Shown: piece after piece, positions 60,086-64,000 of the stretch
Numbering within the stretch: position 1 is the stretch's first letter
How the letters are laid out: each line of letters opens with the position of its first letter
NCBI GenBank assembly: GCA_000493965.1
Contig: AWNV01000006.1
Location: 39,369-103,368 of the forward strand
DNA length: 64,000 nucleotides
Direction: 5' to 3'
DNA from: Candidatus Aminicenans sakinawicola JGI OTU-1
GTDB lineage: Bacteria > Acidobacteriota > Aminicenantia > Aminicenantales > Aminicenantaceae
Notes under the pieces: model-generated
What the model was told of the DNA's origin: nothing
Seen by the model: only the letters and a program-made list of their open reading frames with translations
Databases searched by the model: none
Program-made: the position numbers and the translations under genes

Positions 60086-62011
60086 CTATCTCGAGATTGT
60101 GATTCTAATACTTTCATACAGTGTTAGGATATTCATTCCTTCAACTTTGAAGCGCAGGACAACATGATGCCCAAGAAAAAATGGTGGAATTTTTATCACA
60201 AAAGGACTCTCTGATGATTGCTCGGTGAAAGGAAGGATGGAAGTAAACTTAACCTGTGAAGGGGATATTATAATTTCAGGGTGAGGACATGTAAGAGTTC
60301 CTGAAGGAGATAGGGCAGCCGTCTGCCCATCATTCCTCAAAGTAGCAAAGAGCTCTATTGTCTCCCCCGCTTCTGCCTTTCCATTTCCGTTTCCAAAACT
60401 TTCTCCTTTATTGTCATCATCTATGCTGAAAGACTGGAGTTTTAATATGTTCACATCCAGGCTGGCAGCCAAGGCTGCATTGACGATTCCCCATCCATAG
60501 TCATTGTCAGGCGCCAGACGCTGGCTTGAAGTATTAATTAAGGCTGATCGCACTTGTGCAGGCGTCCAATCACGGTGTATCTCCAAAAGAAGAGCTGCAG
60601 CACCTGCAACAAGGGGAGTTGCAAAGGATGTTCCTGATCCCTGGGAATAGTAATCTCTACCATCATCCCTGTTAGCAGCCAGCCAGTTGTCTACACCCAA
60701 AGCACAAACCTCGGGTTTAATCCTTCCGTCGTAAGTCGGGCCAGGAGAGCTGAATGAAGCAATATTCCCCGATATATTTACTGCCCCGACTGAAATAACA
60801 TCGAATCCATCTGCAGGGGCAATTATGTGGCCCCACGCTTCGCCGCGTTCATTACCTACTGCATTTACAACAACCACTCCTAAGCTTTCTGCCCGGTCGG
60901 CAGCCAATGTTGTCACAGCTGTCTCTCCATCCATGTCTTCGAAAGAATACCAATCCGTATACCCCAAAGACGATGAAATTACTTCGGCCCCAAGAGACTC
61001 AGCCCATTCAATTCCAGCAACCCAATAATCTTCTTCTATTGGCTTCTCAAATCGATTGGTTTCGGTCTTTGCCAGGATAAAATCAGCTCCGTATGCAGGC
61101 CCTATAAGCTCTCCAGGTTTATACCCTCCGAGAATTGACCACGTCCCTGTTCCATGAGAATCAGAATAGTCATTTGGGTCAAAGGGGTCGTATTGGACAT
61201 CATTGTCTCCGTTAACAAAATCCCATTCAGATATTAAGTTAGCATGCTGAAAGATTTCATGACTTTTCCTGAACCCTACATCCAGCAAGCAGACTAAAAC
61301 ACCTTTTCCGCTGTAGCCAAGCTGATGGAGGGGTAAGACATTAATCTGATTGAGTTGATCAAACGACGACCCGTAGTCAGTATTGGGGGTACTCTGTTTT
61401 TTTTCAGCCGAATCACTTACTTGATAGATAAAACTCTCACTCCGCCGGAAAGAATTAACAGGTTCGATCTTACTTACAAATTCAAGCCTTTCGAGTTTCT
61501 GTATTTGCAAAATGTTAGCTTCTGCACTGAGAGCGTTAAGCCAGCGGGAAGCAATCCTAACCTGTTTTACAATTGTCTTCACTCTATCTGTATAAGATGG
61601 AAAAAGGGGAAGATCCAAAAAGTCAACCAGGTTCCTTTCACTCCGGACTTTCATTCGGCGCCAGACACAGCGGTCCTTCAGGCCCTGCCGTACTTCAGCC
61701 AGACTCTTGTCATCAGATGCCTGAGCCATAGCTCCTTTATCAGTGAAATAAATCCATATTTTTAATTTTGTACGGATATCGCTAATAGTCGAGAGCTTAT
61801 TTCGGAGTCTTGGGGTGAGTTTATGATTTTGAGGGATTGAACCTGCAGAAAGTGACTTCTCTTGAAGATTAGCATAGCCTACACCTTGAAATAACAATAG
61901 AAAGCAGAGTGTAAGAGGTAAAGAGAAATATTTTCGTTCTAAAGTCTTGGGCCTTCCAGATAAATCGGCGCACATAAAGAACAAGCCAAATTGTTTCAGT
62001 TTTTTCTGCAT
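60086..62011 (-). CDS. Secreted subtilisin-like serine protease (S8)
   Basis: A 641-aa exported protease. Signal-type segment about 30-47, a prodomain-like region to about 200, then the S8 domain with catalytic D244 (CLLDVGF), H286 (DSHGTGT), oxyanion N387 (AVGNERG) and S462 (GSGTSFATPLVAGAAALL). A C-terminal beta domain from about 525 (GNGNGKAEAGETIELFATLR) looks like a CARDB/Ig-like module. The Asp motif has Val where most have Thr/Ser. The true start may be a later Met. Last gene of a four-gene minus-strand run. Confidence 0.9.
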   Translation of the reverse strand: MQKKLKQFGLFFMCADLSGRPKTLERKYFSLPLTLCFLLLFQGVGYANLQEKSLSAGSIPQNHKLTPRLRNKLSTISDIRTKLKIWIYFTDKGAMAQASDDKSLAEVRQGLKDRCVWRRMKVRSERNLVDFLDLPLFPSYTDRVKTIVKQVRIASRWLNALSAEANILQIQKLERLEFVSKIEPVNSFRRSESFIYQVSDSAEKKQSTPNTDYGSSFDQLNQINVLPLHQLGYSGKGVLVCLLDVGFRKSHEIFQHANLISEWDFVNGDNDVQYDPFDPNDYSDSHGTGTWSILGGYKPGELIGPAYGADFILAKTETNRFEKPIEEDYWVAGIEWAESLGAEVISSSLGYTDWYSFEDMDGETAVTTLAADRAESLGVVVVNAVGNERGEAWGHIIAPADGFDVISVGAVNISGNIASFSSPGPTYDGRIKPEVCALGVDNWLAANRDDGRDYYSQGSGTSFATPLVAGAAALLLEIHRDWTPAQVRSALINTSSQRLAPDNDYGWGIVNAALAASLDVNILKLQSFSIDDDNKGESFGNGNGKAEAGETIELFATLRNDGQTAALSPSGTLTCPHPEIIISPSQVKFTSILPFTEQSSESPFVIKIPPFFLGHHVVLRFKVEGMNILTLYESIRITISR

Positions 62012-62044
62012 TTATCAGATATTAATTCTCTTACTCACTCAGTA

Positions 62045-62590
62045 TTATTCCGAAAATACTTGAGCAGAAAACACCTCTATATTAGCCCCTTTTTTCCAGC
62101 CGTTGTCTTCAAGTCCTGCTTTTAGACAGCCTTGGCGGAGAAATGTTTCCAGATCCCAGCCCCACTCAACAGGAACCTGGGGAAGCAGAAGGCCTTTATT
62201 TGAACCCCTGGAAATAATGATCCCATGTTTGCCAATTTCGATCTCCGAAATATCTTTTACTGGTTTAGGAAGAGTAAGCACGGATATTTCGATTTTAACG
62301 TCGGTAAGTTCCTCAATAGAAATAGGCTGGAATCTGTAATCCTTGGATGCAGCCGAGACAGCCATCTCAATAACCGTTTCATATAATGCTTTGTAAGGGA
62401 GGGGATATCCGATACAGCCTCGGAGCTGGCCGTTTACCTTCAATGTAACAAATGCCCCTCTTTGCCCAAGAAATATTTTATCCTGTGTCTCTATTTTGAG
62501 CTGTTTTCCTGTCTCCAGGTAATGCTTTATGGCTTTTCGTGCTAATGCCAGCAGGAATTCTTGCTGATCTTTACTCAGTTGGCTTTCCAT
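62045..62590 (-). CDS. AMMECR1 domain protein (AmmeMemoRadiSam protein A type)
   Basis: A 181-aa AMMECR1 protein with the signature LRGCIGYP (near 77), GAFVTLKVNG and VEWGWDLETFLRQGCLKAGL. In many prokaryotes it travels with a Memo-family protein and a radical SAM enzyme, but those partners are not in this window. The reaction is not established. It lies between the subtilase gene and the unknown gene at 62606. Confidence 0.85.
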   Translation of the reverse strand: MESQLSKDQQEFLLALARKAIKHYLETGKQLKIETQDKIFLGQRGAFVTLKVNGQLRGCIGYPLPYKALYETVIEMAVSAASKDYRFQPISIEELTDVKIEISVLTLPKPVKDISEIEIGKHGIIISRGSNKGLLLPQVPVEWGWDLETFLRQGCLKAGLEDNGWKKGANIEVFSAQVFSE

Positions 62591-62605
62591 TTTTTTCCCA
62601 CTTTT

Positions 62606-62989
62606 TTATGATTTGAGCTGAATAGGAGAAAGAAAAAATTCCTCCTCGTATTCTATAACAAAAGGATTAATATTTATCCTCTTCTGCCTATCTAAACGTA
62701 TATCCAAAAAAACTTTTCCAAAGGCAAACGGCGCCAATATCTTTCTAATCTTTTTTTCATCAGGATTGAAGGAAAAAAAACCAATAATGCTGTCATCAAA
62801 AAGTTCGTTCAATAACAAATATTTTTCTTTTGAAGGGAAAAACCCCTTCACCGAAAGAAAAATCTTTTTCACAAAAAATCTATGCCCTCTTTTATGGCCT
62901 ATAAGCAGCCCGTCAAAATTTGAATTCGACGAAATAAGGCCTAAAGCTTTAATAGAAAGGAAGGCATCACGGGAAAGATAAACATCCAT
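62606..62989 (-). CDS. Conserved-looking hypothetical protein, possibly MPN/JAB-like without JAMM motif
   Basis: A 127-aa soluble protein. DGLLIGHKRGHRFFVKKIF and IIGFFSFNPDEKKI recall the layout of the MPN/JAB fold (strand, gly-rich turn, strand), but the metal-binding HxH...D set is missing, so protease activity is not expected and the likeness may be chance. It sits 15 bases upstream of the AMMECR1 gene in what looks like one operon. Confidence 0.5.
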   Translation of the reverse strand: MDVYLSRDAFLSIKALGLISSNSNFDGLLIGHKRGHRFFVKKIFLSVKGFFPSKEKYLLLNELFDDSIIGFFSFNPDEKKIRKILAPFAFGKVFLDIRLDRQKRININPFVIEYEEEFFLSPIQLKS

Positions 62990-63052
62990 TGATAATGATT
63001 ATACCAAAAAATCCCAAAACGCAAAACAGAATATGTCCTGCAAATTCCGCAA

Positions 63053-63853
63053 TTAACCGGGTTTTTTTGCCCAGACCGTTAGGCAGTACCCCTTATGGAA
63101 GAAAAGCAGCTTGTCCAATCGGGAAAGAAACCAAACGAGTGGATAGATAAAAGAATAAATTTTAAAGGTCTTCCTTCTCGAACTGAATTCACCAGAAGTT
63201 GTCGGCCTGATATGTCCGTCTCTCAAAGAACCTGTAAACTTTCCAGAATACAGTTTTATATAGAGGAAGTTTATGATCAGTTCAATAAATTCAGAGAAAA
63301 AACGTGTAAACGTTTTATGTCTCTCAACAATAAATTGAGCCTTCTCCAGCTTTGATTTTAATGCTTTCAAGCTGTATCCTTCCCTTTTATGCCCGTAAAC
63401 TTCCGGTTTCAACCCCATGAGGGAGCGCAGTTTGTGAAGAAGAAGAAATTTCCCCGTATGTGGAGTGACGATTATGAGTTTTCCTCTTTTTTTAAGCATG
63501 CGGTAGACTTCCTCAAGACATTTGTCATCGTCTTCTATATGTTCCAAATAGTCCAGGCTTATCACCATATCGAAAGACTCGCTTTCAAAAGGAAAAATTC
63601 CTGTGCCAATCTGAATAAGATTTTCTTGAAGGAGTTCCTGGCTTGTTTTTAGATTGACAAAATCAAGGTCTGCACTTACCCAGAAACCTCCTTTTTGACG
63701 CAGAAAATAGCTCAAGATTCCCTGTGCGCAGCCTAAATCCAAGATGACAAAGGACGGTTCAATGTCAATGTTATTTTCGATAAGTTTAAGCTTATCCTTT
63801 TTCTTAATTGATTTCTTAAAAATCTCAAGCTGCCAGTGACGTTCATTCATCAA
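63053..63853 (-). CDS. Class I SAM-dependent methyltransferase
   Basis: A 266-aa methyltransferase with VILDLGCAQGILSYFL, an acidic strand-2 end SADLDFVNL, and MVISLDYLEHIEDDDKCLEE followed by KRGKLIIVTPHTG. The C-terminal third (LIINFLYIKLYSG, FIYPLVWFLSRLDKLLFF) is hydrophobic and may sit on a membrane, as with ubiquinone or envelope-lipid methyltransferases. Acceptor unknown. Confidence 0.75.
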   Translation of the reverse strand: MMNERHWQLEIFKKSIKKKDKLKLIENNIDIEPSFVILDLGCAQGILSYFLRQKGGFWVSADLDFVNLKTSQELLQENLIQIGTGIFPFESESFDMVISLDYLEHIEDDDKCLEEVYRMLKKRGKLIIVTPHTGKFLLLHKLRSLMGLKPEVYGHKREGYSLKALKSKLEKAQFIVERHKTFTRFFSEFIELIINFLYIKLYSGKFTGSLRDGHIRPTTSGEFSSRRKTFKIYSFIYPLVWFLSRLDKLLFFHKGYCLTVWAKKPG

Positions 63854-63894
63854 GAAAGATTATATTTTTTCGCTCTATAAAAAACAAGACTTAT

Positions 63895-64000
63895 TCAAAC
63901 CAAAACTTCATGCGCTGTGCCTTGCATCTGCAGCAAGCTTAGCTCGTGAATAACACACGTCCTCCTGAATTATTCATAAAAATTGCTGATAGAATTAATA
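63895..64000 (+). repeat. Composite repeat, B unit followed by the start of an A unit
   Basis: Begins inside B at CAAAACTTCATGCGCTGTGC, runs through CTCGTGAATAAC and CTCCTGAATTATTCAT, then directly into AAAAATTGCTGATA (63978-63991), the A left end, and leaves the window. The order B then A shows that units can be joined head to tail. Confidence 0.6.

Noticed and set aside
62606..62989. Active JAMM protease
   Set aside because: The metal-binding histidines and aspartate of the JAMM motif are absent.
20276..64000. CRISPR array suggested by recurring repeats
   Set aside because: The repeats are dispersed, over 100 bp long and variable, with no regular spacers and no cas genes.

Overview
The window reads as a stretch of chromosome from a low-GC, Gram-negative-type bacterium. 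Evidence for an outer membrane is a LolA lipoprotein carrier, two predicted outer-membrane beta-barrel paralogues, an LPS-kinase-like protein and several lipoproteins. TGA acts as a stop, and TTG and GTG starts are unusually common. A eukaryotic-like (long) citrate synthase, a DUF4388-DnaJ-TPR fusion and this gene mix would suit Aminicenantes/Acidobacteriota-type lineages, but that affiliation is a guess from gene content, not shown by a marker. Almost all genes are housekeeping. There is no prophage, CRISPR array, transposase or defence island.

Layout. 14-2791: envelope-polysaccharide trio (WaaP-like kinase, clan-A glycoside-hydrolase-like protein, methyltransferase), facing an SH3 + beta-barrel outer-membrane protein. 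3991-4610: non-coding, holding a 364-bp inverted-repeat transposable element and repeat debris. 4611-10964: yggT, DUF167, tandem USP, dprA-topA-xer (translationally overlapping) and comEA. 10956-14097 (minus): rdgB-mgtC, UbiA-methyltransferase. 14261-15526: Rrf2 regulator and TauE/SafE permease. 15698-16596: lipoprotein, tRNA-Lys, tRNA-Glu. 16620-19938 (minus): exported GH38 alpha-mannosidase broken by one extra base in a G7 run. 20586-21968: REC-PAS-HD-GYP regulator. 22119-26564: tRNA-Val, rplU-rpmA-obg-nadD-rsfS, dksA/comF. 26561-32921: rsmI-nadE, DUF4388-DnaJ, ligA-TPR. 33358-37389: murB, DUF2520, NYN, HIT, murA. 37613-41838: hom, citrate synthase, lemA-htpX, tRNA-Asp. 41946-44977: short inverted-repeat element and an MMPL/RND exporter. 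45203-48361: tmRNA, amidase, GerMN protein, der. 48488-53156: TPR lipoprotein, then rplM-rpsI-rpsB-tsf-pyrH-frr. 53170-55950 (minus): ECF sigma, anti-sigma and bactofilin-like membrane protein, then lolA. 56054-60050: Na+/solute symporter, DUF374 acyltransferase, TatT-like protein, second barrel paralogue. 60086-63853 (minus): subtilase, AMMECR1, unknown, methyltransferase.

The most unusual content lies between the genes. One family has about 21-24 bp terminal inverted repeats and 8-bp flanking direct repeats (4137-4500 and 41946-42062): a MITE-like, non-autonomous element, the long copy carrying a hairpin-rich insert. A second family is a composite repeat made of a 122-bp unit with perfect 15-bp inverted ends joined to a hairpin unit; it occurs whole or in pieces at six places and at two of them abuts or supplies gene signals (ribosome-binding region of yggT, stop codon of the HIT gene). 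Several clear TTGACA/TATAAT-type promoters drive the tRNAs, tmRNA and rplU, showing that ordinary sigma-70 signals can be read here.
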